The position numbers and the translations under genes are program-made. DNA of 64,000 nucleotides from Bacteroidota bacterium. Lineage in GTDB: Bacteria; Bacteroidota; Bacteroidia; Chitinophagales; Saprospiraceae. The notes beneath the pieces were generated by a model. The model did not search any database, was not told the DNA's origin, and saw only the letters and a program-made list of their open reading frames with translations. The stretch spans positions 180,446 through 244,445 of the forward strand of contig JASBVF010000055.1 in assembly GCA_030147525.1 (NCBI GenBank), given 5' to 3'. Positions 1 through 8,515 of the stretch are shown here, piece after piece (position 1 is the first letter of the stretch; every line of letters begins with the position of its first letter).

Positions 1-1749
1 CGATGCTTGTTTCATCAAATTAAAAAGTGCATCGGAGGCTATTTTCTGGTCAGCGACTGCTACGAGCATCGAGCCGTAGCCAAACGATTTTTTCGCCCCG
101 CCCACCGTTGCCGTGAAGGGTTTGAAGGCTGTCTTCACGTTGACTTCTTTTTCGAGTAAAAAATTCAGCGCCTTCGCTGCGTTGTAGTCGTTCCAGTCGA
201 ACAGGTAGGCGTAGCCGGCTTTTTCAACCGGCCCTGGCGCAGCCATGAGGTCGCTCTCGCTGATCGCTACGCCCAGCGCTGGGGCGGAAACAAGACGTTC
301 CGGCTTCATGTCATAGGCCAACGCCACAGCCCAGGCAGATGCATCGTAAAACACGCTGTCCGGTATCTCCCGGTTTGTTTTTGGATCAAAAATCGAACTG
401 GCAAGCCTGAACTGCGGCTGCACCGACGGCACGAAAAAGTGCCCGCCCGGTTGGTAGGTTTTTTCCAGCCCCCGCACCTGGTTTTTCAGGTGAAATACCT
501 CGATGCGGTGCTGTTTCAGCAGGCGCAGAAATGCCCGGTTCCGGCTCGCATCGTCCGGACTGCCAAAGACCCATCCGGCAGACTTTCGCCCACGGGCATC
601 CGACAAAGCCGTTTGAAAAAATGAGCGTTGGTAGTCGAGCAAAAGTTCCCGGTTTTCCAAAGCCGCCCGCACAGTGGCGATGCTCGTCCGCACCTGGTTG
701 CGGATGGTGAAAGCGAAGGTGATGTCCTCGGTGGTCGTTTCCTGACGGTGGCCACGTGAACTGGCCTGCTCGAACAGCAGCCCCAGCCCGCCCTGCATGT
801 CGGGGTAGGTGGAGCCGTAGCCGGGATAGGAGTTGTCGAAGGATTCACGGGTGTAGTACAGCGAGCCGATATCGTTCAGGGCTTTTTCAAAATGGGCGGC
901 GAAAATGCGGTTCAGCTCGTCGTAATTCCGGCGAGGCACCAGCGTGTTTTCCGAACCGAAGGGTTTGGTGGGTTCAAAAAAGTAGGTGGCGTTGGTGCCC
1001 ATTTCGTGGTAGTCCGTGGCCACGTTGGGCAGCCATTGGTGGTAAAATGCCACCCGGTTTTGGCTTTCCACCTGCGACAGCGGCAACCAGTCACGGTTCA
1101 GGTCGAACCAGTAGTGGTTGGTACGGCCACCGGGCCAGACTTCGTTGTGCTCCCGGTCGAGCGGATCAGCGACGGGTGGTGTGCCCTTGTGAATGTTCAC
1201 CCACCAGGTGTGGCGGTCCCGGCCGTCGGGGTTGTACACCGGATCGATGTGGATGACGGCGTTTTTCAAAAAATCCTGCGTTTCGGGGCTTTGCGAAGCC
1301 AACAGGTAGTAGGCCGTGAGCATGGCGGCTTCGGCGCTCGAAGCCTCGTTGCCATGTACGCCGTAACCGAGCAGGATGACGACGGGCATGTCGTTCAGGG
1401 TGTTGGGTGAAGCGCCGGGTGTGGCCAGTTTCAGGTGTTCGGTGCGGATGGCTTCCAGTTTGGCCAGGTTTGCCGGATCGCTGATGGTCAGGACGACCTG
1501 AGGGCGGCGTTCATTGGTGAAGCCAATGGTTTGAAATTCAGCTTTTTGTGAAACTTCGGCCAGTTTTTCAAAATACGCCACGATGCGGTCGTGCCGGGTG
1601 TGCCACTCGCCAATGGGGTAGCCGAGGAACTGCTCCGGTGACGGGATGGCCGGGTCGAAAGTGGCGCCGGATGGGAAGAAGTAGGCGTTTTGACAAAAAG
1701 TCAGTTGAATCCCGGAAAGGACAAAAATTAAAGTCAGGAGGTATTTCAT
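1..1749 (-). CDS. Secreted M14-family zinc carboxypeptidase, C-terminus cut by window edge
   Basis: Reading from the ATG at 1749 gives 583 codons with no stop before base 1, so the gene is partial at its 3' end. Residues 1-19 form a signal peptide (MKYLLTLIFVLSGIQLTFC). The zinc site is visible as HGNEASSAEA with H132 and E135, followed by an NPDGRDRHTWW stretch typical of M14 peptidases that cut C-terminal residues from peptides. A later FEQASSRG segment probably carries the catalytic glutamate. The P1-type peptidase gene lies 18 bases upstream on the same strand, so the two are probably co-transcribed and act on peptides outside the cytoplasm. Family assignment is firm, substrate unknown. 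Confidence 0.88.
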   Translation of the reverse strand, partial: MKYLLTLIFVLSGIQLTFCQNAYFFPSGATFDPAIPSPEQFLGYPIGEWHTRHDRIVAYFEKLAEVSQKAEFQTIGFTNERRPQVVLTISDPANLAKLEAIRTEHLKLATPGASPNTLNDMPVVILLGYGVHGNEASSAEAAMLTAYYLLASQSPETQDFLKNAVIHIDPVYNPDGRDRHTWWVNIHKGTPPVADPLDREHNEVWPGGRTNHYWFDLNRDWLPLSQVESQNRVAFYHQWLPNVATDYHEMGTNATYFFEPTKPFGSENTLVPRRNYDELNRIFAAHFEKALNDIGSLYYTRESFDNSYPGYGSTYPDMQGGLGLLFEQASSRGHRQETTTEDITFAFTIRNQVRTSIATVRAALENRELLLDYQRSFFQTALSDARGRKSAGWVFGSPDDASRNRAFLRLLKQHRIEVFHLKNQVRGLEKTYQPGGHFFVPSVQPQFRLASSIFDPKTNREIPDSVFYDASAWAVALAYDMKPERLVSAPALGVAISESDLMAAPGPVEKAGYAYLFDWNDYNAAKALNFLLEKEVNVKTAFKPFTATVGGAKKSFGYGSMLVAVADQKIASDALFNLMKQAS

Positions 1750-1767
1750 TGTGTTTGTTTTAAATGA

Positions 1768-2901
1768 TCAATTTCGGCCAAATTTCTTAAAAATCTCCCG
1801 CACTTTCTCCAGAGGCAGCCTCTCCACCGTTCGTCCCTGAAACCCAGTCATCGTCTCCGCCGCCACCAGCGAATTCAGGATGGCTTCCTCCGTCGCTTCG
1901 ATACAGGCCATGAACAGCGGCGACATCCGGTCGTTGTGCAGGGATTTTGTTTCATAAAAATCGCCCGCCGGGTCGTAAGGTATTCGCAAGGATTCCGCCG
2001 TGGAGAAGGCGATCACGTAATCGCCGCTGCCGTTCGAGGCGATGCCGCCCGTGCGGGCCAGGCCGAGCATGGCCCGTTTGGCGAGGCGCTCCAGATTGCG
2101 GGCATCGAGCGGGGCGTCGGTGGCGACCACAATCATGCAGGAGCCGTCGCCGGTGTCGTTGAGCTTGTCGGATAGGTAAAATTTGCCGAGTTCTTGGCCT
2201 ACGGGCACGCCGTCTATTTGCAGTACACCGCCGAAGTTGGTTTGGGTTAAAACGCCAACCGTGTAGCCGCCAAGTTTGTCCGGCAGCTTCCGGGAGGCTG
2301 TGCCGATGCCGCCTTTCCAACCGAAGCAGATGGTGCCCGTGCCGGCGCCCACGTTGCCCTCAGCGACCGGGCCGGTTTTGGCGGAGCGGATGGCTTCGAG
2401 TACTTGTTCTTTTCGGACGTGGCGGCCCCGGATGTTGTTGAGGTAGCCGTCGTTCGTTTCACCCACCACCGGGTTGACTGAGCGCACCTCCTTGTTTTCA
2501 TCAAAAGAAAAAATGTAGTCGATCACCGCATCCGCTGCCGTGGGTACAGAGAGTGTGTTGGTCAGCACGATGGGCGTTTCGAGGTTGCCCAATTCCTGCA
2601 CCTGGCTGATGCCGGCCAGCTTACCGAAGCCATTGCCGATGTGAATGGCTGCAGGGACTTTTTGCTGAAAAATATTGCCGGGGTGGGGGAGGATGGCCGT
2701 TACGCCGGTGCGGATACTGTCGCCTTGGATGAGAGTGACGTGGCCTACACGCACGCCGGTTACGTCGGTGATGGCGTTCCATTTTCCGGGGGAAAGTACG
2801 CCGGGGGCCAGGCCAAGATCCCGTTGGCGCTGGTTTTGGCCGGATAAGTTTGAAAGGTTCAACATGAGTAAAATCAGAAAAAAAAGCGGTTTTGACTTCA
2901 T
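1768..2901 (-). CDS. P1 (DmpA/BapA, family S58) secreted aminopeptidase
   Basis: 377 residues, close to the size of DmpA-type L-aminopeptidase/D-esterases. An N-terminal hydrophobic stretch (residues 4-20, ending near SGQNQ) looks like a signal peptide, which places it in the periplasm. Conserved family segments are GVRVGH (about 49-54), NVGAGTGT (183-190), KGGIGTASR (196-204), GDGSCMIVVATDAPL (251-265) and ASNGSGDYVIAFST (288-301). In this family the precursor cleaves itself just before the nucleophile serine, which here should be S254 in GDGS, leaving a beta chain of about 124 residues. The gene precedes the M14 peptidase by 18 bases on the same strand. Confidence 0.87.
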   Translation of the reverse strand: MKSKPLFFLILLMLNLSNLSGQNQRQRDLGLAPGVLSPGKWNAITDVTGVRVGHVTLIQGDSIRTGVTAILPHPGNIFQQKVPAAIHIGNGFGKLAGISQVQELGNLETPIVLTNTLSVPTAADAVIDYIFSFDENKEVRSVNPVVGETNDGYLNNIRGRHVRKEQVLEAIRSAKTGPVAEGNVGAGTGTICFGWKGGIGTASRKLPDKLGGYTVGVLTQTNFGGVLQIDGVPVGQELGKFYLSDKLNDTGDGSCMIVVATDAPLDARNLERLAKRAMLGLARTGGIASNGSGDYVIAFSTAESLRIPYDPAGDFYETKSLHNDRMSPLFMACIEATEEAILNSLVAAETMTGFQGRTVERLPLEKVREIFKKFGRN

Positions 2902-3151
2902 CGAAACAAGGTATGAAAAAGTTGGGAAGGAGGGTGCAAGAGATTTGTTTTGATTCTATAAAAATTTGATTAACAGTGATTTGTGTGTGGTTTTTCAAAA
3001 AATTAAACTGAACATTAAAAAAGTGCAAATAAATTTAATTGACGCTTAATCGCCTTTTCATGCAGGTGGTTGATTTATTGGCGTTTTTTGTACCGAAGAC
3101 AAATAAAGTCAATTTTAACCAAGCCTCACGGAAACTTAAATTCGTCAATTT

Positions 3152-3550
3152 ATGGGAATGACCGTCGCATTACCGATTTCGGAAAGCCGTTTTTCATTCT
3201 TGCGGCCGATTCACCGGGGCCCACAGGTAAGTCAATGGAAAGACGTGCTGGATTACCTGCAACACGAAGTTAATTTCTACAGCCGGCTGTTAGGCATTGG
3301 CATTCACAATGCTCCGTCGTCCAGCAAGCCTGCGATTGCAGCGCTTTTGCATGAATTCACAAGGTTTCAGAAAGTTGTACTACCGAAAATGTGTGATGAG
3401 ATGAGTAAACTCGATACCATGTCAGATGAGGAAACGGCTGTTTTTGCTGCTTTTGAAAAACAATTGAATGCTACCTCAACGCATTTGAGGCAATTGAACA
3501 AAAATGTTTTTCCGTTGCTGCCGAAAATGCAGCGAATCATCATCCTCTAA
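3152..3550 (+). CDS. Small helical protein of unknown function
   Basis: A 132-residue reading frame beginning at ATG 3152. The composition suggests alpha helices (LHEFTRFQKVVLPKMCDEMSKL and a later LNATSTHLRQLNKN stretch). I see no signal peptide, membrane span or catalytic motif and do not recognise a family. It ends 12 bases before the first DinB-like gene and is probably co-transcribed with it. The start is uncertain: the first 25 residues have little character and an internal start cannot be excluded. Confidence 0.55.
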   Translation: MGMTVALPISESRFSFLRPIHRGPQVSQWKDVLDYLQHEVNFYSRLLGIGIHNAPSSSKPAIAALLHEFTRFQKVVLPKMCDEMSKLDTMSDEETAVFAAFEKQLNATSTHLRQLNKNVFPLLPKMQRIIIL

Positions 3551-3562
3551 AATTTCAGGTTT

Positions 3563-4150
3563 ATGAAAAGGACTCTCGTCAACGTCGCTATCAGTTTGCT
3601 TGAGGATGCCAAGTGGTACCTTGACCGCCTTCCGCAATCCTCCTACACCCACAAGCTGCCACGGCTTTCCGGAGCCTCCATCGGCACTCATACCCGTCAT
3701 TTTATTGAAAATTTTCAGGCTTTGACCGAGGCGCTCCGGCAGGTTCAAACTCAGCCGGATGTTGTGTTGAATTACGATTGTTACAGTTACGCCGGTGCGA
3801 TCTGCGAGCAGCCGGGAATTGCAAGCCGTTGCATCACTGCACTGATAGAAGAAATTCCCATGCTGATGCACAATGAGATCCGCTGGTTGGAAAATACGAA
3901 TTTGCTTGTGGAGCGCCTGGTGGTAATCCCTACCACTTTTGAGCGGGAATTACTTTGGAATATCGAGCATACGCTTCATCATTTTGCCATGATCAAAATA
4001 GGTCTGGCCGTCGTGGCTCCGTGTCTCGAGGTGCCGGCTCATTTTGGTGTTGCTCCGTCGTTTTCATCCGGGCAGAGCAATTACCTGCAATTGTACAGGA
4101 ATCGCCCTGCTTTATTTGAAGCTGAATGGGGAGCCGGGGCTGTAGTTTGA
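3563..4150 (+). CDS. DinB-like four-helix protein, copy 1
   Basis: 195 residues. The pattern GASIGTHTRHFIEN near residue 40 and NIEHTLHHFAMIKIGL near 140, together with an ERELL segment, is that of the DinB/YfiT-like superfamily, whose members bind a metal through three histidines and include thiol-dependent transferases. No signal peptide, so cytoplasmic. A clear paralogue follows at 4385-4966, sharing the SGA[ST]IG.HTRH, LNY[DN], EHTLHHF and VAPCLE[VL]PAHFG segments. The reaction is unknown. Confidence 0.75.
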   Translation: MKRTLVNVAISLLEDAKWYLDRLPQSSYTHKLPRLSGASIGTHTRHFIENFQALTEALRQVQTQPDVVLNYDCYSYAGAICEQPGIASRCITALIEEIPMLMHNEIRWLENTNLLVERLVVIPTTFERELLWNIEHTLHHFAMIKIGLAVVAPCLEVPAHFGVAPSFSSGQSNYLQLYRNRPALFEAEWGAGAVV

Positions 4151-4384
4151 GCGGAGATTCAATTTGTATTTGCATAGAATTAAAATAATGAAAATCAACT
4201 GCTTAGGAGGCTTTCAGCCCTGCAATTAAAAAATGATTAAAAAGATGACTTTTATTTTAATCAACTATTAATTAGCGAATTGCAATCGGGGCAAATTTTT
4301 TGACAAGGACAAGTTATTCACCAGTTACCTGTCAACTCCGTCCGCCAAACCCTCCTGAGCAGTAACTTAAACATCTTTAAAATC

Positions 4385-4966
4385 ATGAGTTTATCGCTTG
4401 TAAACATTACGATTGAAATGCTTCGGGATGCCGTTTGGTACCTTGAAAGAATCTGTGATACGGCTTACGTTCAGCCCCTGCCGAAGTTGTCGGGTGCTAC
4501 CATCGGGCAACATACCCGGCACATCGTGAGTCATTACCAAAGCCTGAGTCAGGCTATGCGGGCTGCCGGTTCGGAGCAGGATGTAACACTGAATTACAAT
4601 TCGCATTGCAATTATATCGCCATTGAAAACTCCCCCAGGGTAGCACTGGCTGCCATTGATGATATTATCATGACCTTGCCAAGGTTGTCGGGGAAACGTA
4701 CTTTCTGGGTGGAAAACAACAGTATTTCCGATGATGAAATGGTATTGATCCCTACGAATGGCGACCGGGAATTACTGTTCAATATTGAACATACGCTGCA
4801 TCATTTCGAGTTGATCAGGATTGGATTGAACATTGTAGCACCCTGCCTTGAACTACCGGCTCATTTTGGGCTGAAGCCCCAGGCGAAGAAAGCTGTGGAT
4901 GCTACCATGCCTTTGCTCCGCACTATTCATACTGCGCAAATCAGCGAGCAGAGGATGGTCGTTTGA
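4385..4966 (+). CDS. DinB-like four-helix protein, copy 2
   Basis: 193 residues, paralogous to the gene at 3563-4150 over its whole length. The putative metal-binding histidines are retained in GQHTRHIVSH and NIEHTLHHFELIRIGL. The 234-base gap between the copies contains no gene, and a terminator hairpin follows this copy at 5020-5049. The two copies have diverged at many positions but keep the same core, which points to an old tandem duplication. Function unknown beyond the superfamily. Confidence 0.75.
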   Translation: MSLSLVNITIEMLRDAVWYLERICDTAYVQPLPKLSGATIGQHTRHIVSHYQSLSQAMRAAGSEQDVTLNYNSHCNYIAIENSPRVALAAIDDIIMTLPRLSGKRTFWVENNSISDDEMVLIPTNGDRELLFNIEHTLHHFELIRIGLNIVAPCLELPAHFGLKPQAKKAVDATMPLLRTIHTAQISEQRMVV

Positions 4967-5019
4967 GTACGTGATATATTACTGAAAACCGATCTTAAAA
5001 TTAGTTTTAAAGGTAACTT

Positions 5020-5049
5020 TAGCCGGTCCGCCACGTGCAGAACCGGCTA
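5020..5049 (+). terminator. Rho-independent terminator after DinB-like gene 2
   Basis: Stem TAGCCGGT (5020-5027) pairs with ACCGGCTA (5042-5049) and is followed by TTTTTA. It closes the 3152-4966 transcription unit and lies inside the longest possible upstream extension of the msr reading frame, which supports the later start at 5211 for that gene. Confidence 0.75.
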
Positions 5050-5210
5050 TTTTTATGTCTCTTTTTCCCCTTCGCCTGCAATTGGACAAACATCCGGTCC
5101 TGCATTTTTCTCGTATTTACATAGAACTTTTACCAACAGATGATCTTTTACCAAAAAACTTAATCTATCGAAATCAGTTGTTACATCAACAATCATTTAA
5201 AAAAAGAATT

Positions 5211-6311
5211 ATGAAACAACTTAGTGTGCTTATCGCACTTCTCCTGTTGGTATTGTTCAATGCCTGTGCTCAAAAAAGCCAGGTTTCTCATCCTACCAAC
5301 CTGCCACCTGTCATCACCGATCCGGCCAAATACAATAAACTTACGGCAAACGAGGCCGGTATCATTCTGCACAAAGGAACCGAGCGGGCTTTTACAGGTG
5401 ACTATTACAACACCAAAAAAGAAGGAATTTATATTTGCAAACAGTGTAACAATCCACTGTTCCGCTCTTCTGACAAGTTTGACTCCGGTACTGGCTGGCC
5501 CAGCTTTGATGATTACATTCCCGGTGGAGTTGAGGAAGTTCCGGATGCTGACGGCTATCGGACTGAAATCGTTTGCGCCAATTGCGGCGGACACCTCGGG
5601 CACGTTTTTATGAATGAAGGTTTCACCGACAAACAAACCCGCCATTGCGCCAACTCAGCCAGTTTGCAATTCATTCAGGGAAAACCTTTGTCCAAAAAAA
5701 CAGCAAGAAATGAAAACTCGGAGGTGCAGCGCATCAGCGACTACATCGCCGGGCAGGGTTATGAAAAGTATGCCGTAGCCACCTTTGCCGGCGGCTGTTT
5801 CTGGTGCACGGAGGCTGCTTTCGAGCGTATCCAGGGCGTCGTGGATGTCATCAGCGGGTATTCAGGCGGCAAGGAAAAATACCCCACCTACGAGCAGGTC
5901 GGGGGTGGCAGAACGGATCACGCTGAGGCCATCCAAATTTATTTCGACCCGGCTCAGGTGAGTTTCGAGACGCTGCTGGATGTGTTTTTCGTGGCGCATG
6001 ACCCGACACAGCTCAACCGCCAGGGACCTGATGTAGGCAGACAGTATCGCTCCGCCATTTTTTACCAAAATGAAGAACAAAAAAAGGCGGCAGAAACTGC
6101 CATGAAAAAACTGGGTGATTCCGGCCAATTCAGTGACCCCATCGTCACGGAATTGAAGCCGTACACGGAGTTCTGGACGGCTGAAGGCTACCATCAGGAT
6201 TACTATCCGAATCATCCTGAAAATCCTTACGTACAGCGGGTGAGTAAGCCAAAGGTGGAAAAAGTAGAGAAGAAATTCGCAGCTATTTTGAAAGCGGAAT
6301 ACCGGAAATAA
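5211..6311 (+). CDS. msrBA: Bifunctional methionine sulfoxide reductase MsrB-MsrA, exported lipoprotein
   Basis: 366 residues from ATG 5211, chosen because it gives a signal sequence with lipobox FNAC (C19); the open frame extends back to 5055 across a terminator. The N-terminal MsrB domain (about 35-160) has zinc cysteines C76, C79, C122 and C125 and the catalytic motif RHCANSASL with C146. The C-terminal MsrA domain (about 185-350) has the catalytic GCFWC motif with C196. Together the domains reduce both the R and S forms of oxidised methionine. The lipoprotein signal puts the enzyme in the periplasm or on a membrane. The order MsrB then MsrA is opposite to that in Neisseria PilB. Confidence 0.93.
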   Translation: MKQLSVLIALLLLVLFNACAQKSQVSHPTNLPPVITDPAKYNKLTANEAGIILHKGTERAFTGDYYNTKKEGIYICKQCNNPLFRSSDKFDSGTGWPSFDDYIPGGVEEVPDADGYRTEIVCANCGGHLGHVFMNEGFTDKQTRHCANSASLQFIQGKPLSKKTARNENSEVQRISDYIAGQGYEKYAVATFAGGCFWCTEAAFERIQGVVDVISGYSGGKEKYPTYEQVGGGRTDHAEAIQIYFDPAQVSFETLLDVFFVAHDPTQLNRQGPDVGRQYRSAIFYQNEEQKKAAETAMKKLGDSGQFSDPIVTELKPYTEFWTAEGYHQDYYPNHPENPYVQRVSKPKVEKVEKKFAAILKAEYRK

Positions 6312-6339
6312 GCGCAAACCCAGCGCCTTACAAAGTTTC

Positions 6340-6379
6340 AGTCCCCGCAGATTTCCTGAATGGTAAACCTGCGGGGACT
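6340..6379. terminator. Terminator hairpin between convergent genes
   Basis: AGTCCCCGCAG (6340-6350) pairs perfectly with CTGCGGGGACT (6369-6379), followed by TTCATTT. It sits between msrBA (plus) and the ABC ATPase gene (minus), so it may stop transcription from both sides. Confidence 0.75.
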
Positions 6380-6394
6380 TTCATTTCCGGTAGG

Positions 6395-7081
6395 TCAGTG
6401 CTGAACCACGTCCGTGCCAATTTTACCATCCACCAGCGTCACCACCCGCTTTGCACGGTCGATCACCCGGCTGTCGTGGGTTGAAAAAACGAAGGTGATG
6501 CCCTCTTCCCGGTTCAGTTTTTCCATGATGTCCAGCAGGTTGGAGGCGGAAGCGCTGTCGAGATTGGCAGTTGGTTCGTCGGCCAGGATAAAAGCGGGCT
6601 TCGGAGCAAGGGCACGGGCGACGGCCACCCGCTGTTGCTGGCCGCCGGAAAGCTGGGAGGGTCGCACATTTTTTTTCTCGGAAAGTCCCACCGATTCAAG
6701 CAGTTCTGCCACCCGTTTGTCCCGTTCGGCTTTTGGTCTTTTTTGCAAAAGCATGACGAACTCAGTGTTCTCCGCTACCGTTAGCACGGGGATGAGGTTG
6801 TAGCTTTGAAACACAAATCCGATTTTCTTTTGCCTGAAATCAATCAGTTGATTGTCCGTGAGGTTAGCGATTTCCTCTCCATCCACCCGAATGACCCCGT
6901 CGCTGGGCCGGTCGAGGCCCCCGATGATGTTCAGCAGCGTCGTTTTACCGGAACCTGATGGCCCCACGATGGCCGTGAACTCGCCTTTTTCAATGGTCAG
7001 GTCCACACCCTGCAGGGCGTTCACCGGCACGGTGTCGGGGTTGTAAACTTTCGTCAGATTTTTTGCTTCAATGACGGACAT
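6395..7081 (-). CDS. ABC transporter ATP-binding protein, LolD/MacB type
   Basis: 228 residues from ATG 7081. An upstream in-frame start at 7141 would lie inside an intergenic hairpin and is less likely. Walker A GPSGSGKTT is at 40-48, the signature LSGGQQQR at 144-151 and Walker B ILADEP at 165-170. This is the LolD/MacB/FtsE-like class that pairs with FtsX-type permeases. It is the last gene of a four-gene minus-strand unit with a LolA-like protein and two permeases. The set probably moves lipoproteins or another hydrophobic cargo out of the inner membrane; the cargo is inferred only. Confidence 0.92.
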   Translation of the reverse strand: MSVIEAKNLTKVYNPDTVPVNALQGVDLTIEKGEFTAIVGPSGSGKTTLLNIIGGLDRPSDGVIRVDGEEIANLTDNQLIDFRQKKIGFVFQSYNLIPVLTVAENTEFVMLLQKRPKAERDKRVAELLESVGLSEKKNVRPSQLSGGQQQRVAVARALAPKPAFILADEPTANLDSASASNLLDIMEKLNREEGITFVFSTHDSRVIDRAKRVVTLVDGKIGTDVVQH

Positions 7082-7082
7082 G

Positions 7083-7170
7083 GATGATTGTTTGATTGTT
7101 ATAATGGTTTGATTGTTCGGTGGCCCGATTGTTTTCAACAATTAAACAATCAAACCATCCAACAATCATC
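7083..7170. repeat. Intergenic word-built inverted repeat, element 1
   Basis: GATGATTGTT (7083-7092) pairs with AACAATCATC (7161-7170), and GGTTTGATTGTT (7106-7117) pairs with AACAATCAAACC (7145-7156). Both arms are variations of the word TTTGATTGTT. It fills the space between the permease stop codon (7169-7171, overlapped by the arm) and the ATPase start. See the finding on this element class. Confidence 0.8.
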
Positions 7171-8428
7171 AGATTTTATGCAATGCCTCCACGGGTTGCA
7201 GTTTCACTGCTTTTTTCGCCGGATACAACGAGGCCAGCAGCGTGGTGATGAAAACGGCAATGGCAATCCGGAGGTAAAGACCGGCATCGAGTACGGGGAA
7301 TATTGTCGTACTGATACCGAAGCGCTCCAATCCTCTCGCAAAGGCCGAAAGGTCGATCCCGACATCCTGTAAGAGGAATACCGTGAGGAACCCAAGTCCA
7401 AGACCAAGCGGCGCTGCCACCGAGCCAAGAAACATGGTTTCGAGTACGATCATGCTGAAAATCCTGCCCTTGTTCATGCCGATCGCCATCAGCATGCCCA
7501 ATTCTTTGTAGCGCTCCAGTACGGCCATCAGCATGGTGTTGATGATGCCGAAAATGAGTGCCAGCATGAAAATCACGATGACGATGGTGTTGGAGGTGTT
7601 GATCTGCGTTTCGTAGAGTTCGATGTCGGGCGAAAGCTCCCAATAGTCCTCGACGAGGGTTTCGGGAAAGGCGGATTTCAGCTTTGACTTCACCTCGCTC
7701 ACGGTTTTTGCATCTTTTAAAAAAATGGCGATTTCCTGAGAAATGTCCTGGCTTTGGAGCAAGTCAGCGGCGGTGCTGTCAGGCTGGGCTGACAGTGAAA
7801 GCAGGTTTCTTTTCAAATCTTCCGCCTGAACGAATACTTGCACATCGTCGGTGAGCATGTTGCCGGTGTTGAACAAACCGGCGACCCGGAAAGCAGCCGC
7901 TGTGATTTCACCATCAAGATTTTGAAATGTCAGCACGATGCGACTGCGGAGTTTTACCTTCAACTTGTCAGCCACCCGCTGGCTGATGAGTACCTGGTTT
8001 TTCCTGTCAGCCTGGAAGTATTCGCCTTCCACTATATTTTTTTCAAAATGGGTCACTTTCATCTCTGTCTCCGGATTCACCCCCACGATCTGAACCCCTC
8101 TCGCTGTGCGTGCGGAACTGACCATACCGGTAGCAATAACCCTTGCAGTAACCGCCTCAACTTCAGGCATTTGCTGGATTTGAGCCAGTTTTTCGGTGGT
8201 GTTTTCCAGAAAAAATTTGCTGTTTTTGTCCTCCGGAAACTGCGGATGATGGAGTTGCAGATGTGAAAGCTGGTCACGAATGGCATTGGAAATGTAGGTG
8301 TAGGTAATGCCGTTCGAAAAACTTAGCACAAATGACAGCGCCCATACCCCGATTGCCACCGCCAGAATGACGACGGCACTCCTCGTTTTACTCCTCCAAA
8401 CGTTTCGCCAGGCGATTTTTGTGATCAT
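7169..8428 (-). CDS. ABC transporter permease, FtsX/MacB family
   Basis: 419 residues. One membrane span near the N-terminus (about 18-40) is followed by a large extracytoplasmic MacB-like domain (about 41-275). Three more spans fall in the FtsX domain near 280-300, 325-355 and 380-405. The four-span arrangement and the ELGMLMAIGMNKGRIFSMIVLE segment are typical of FtsX/LolCE/MacB permeases. It follows a second permease gene at 8516-9721 and probably forms a heterodimer with it, driven by the ATPase at 6395-7081. Confidence 0.88.
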   Translation of the reverse strand: MITKIAWRNVWRSKTRSAVVILAVAIGVWALSFVLSFSNGITYTYISNAIRDQLSHLQLHHPQFPEDKNSKFFLENTTEKLAQIQQMPEVEAVTARVIATGMVSSARTARGVQIVGVNPETEMKVTHFEKNIVEGEYFQADRKNQVLISQRVADKLKVKLRSRIVLTFQNLDGEITAAAFRVAGLFNTGNMLTDDVQVFVQAEDLKRNLLSLSAQPDSTAADLLQSQDISQEIAIFLKDAKTVSEVKSKLKSAFPETLVEDYWELSPDIELYETQINTSNTIVIVIFMLALIFGIINTMLMAVLERYKELGMLMAIGMNKGRIFSMIVLETMFLGSVAAPLGLGLGFLTVFLLQDVGIDLSAFARGLERFGISTTIFPVLDAGLYLRIAIAVFITTLLASLYPAKKAVKLQPVEALHKI

Positions 8429-8449
8429 TTTATTTAACTATGAACTATG

Positions 8450-8505
8450 AATGATGAACGATGAATGAGGACGTGTCAATAGTTCATCATTCATCGTTTA
8501 TCATT
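8450..8505. repeat. Intergenic word-built inverted repeat, element 2
   Basis: A 19-base arm at 8450-8468 pairs with 8487-8505 with one mismatch. Both arms are made of the words ATGATGA and ATGAATGA. It lies in the 87-base gap between the two permease genes. Its sequence is unrelated to element 1 although the layout is the same. Confidence 0.8.
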
Positions 8506-8515
8506 CATCATTAAT

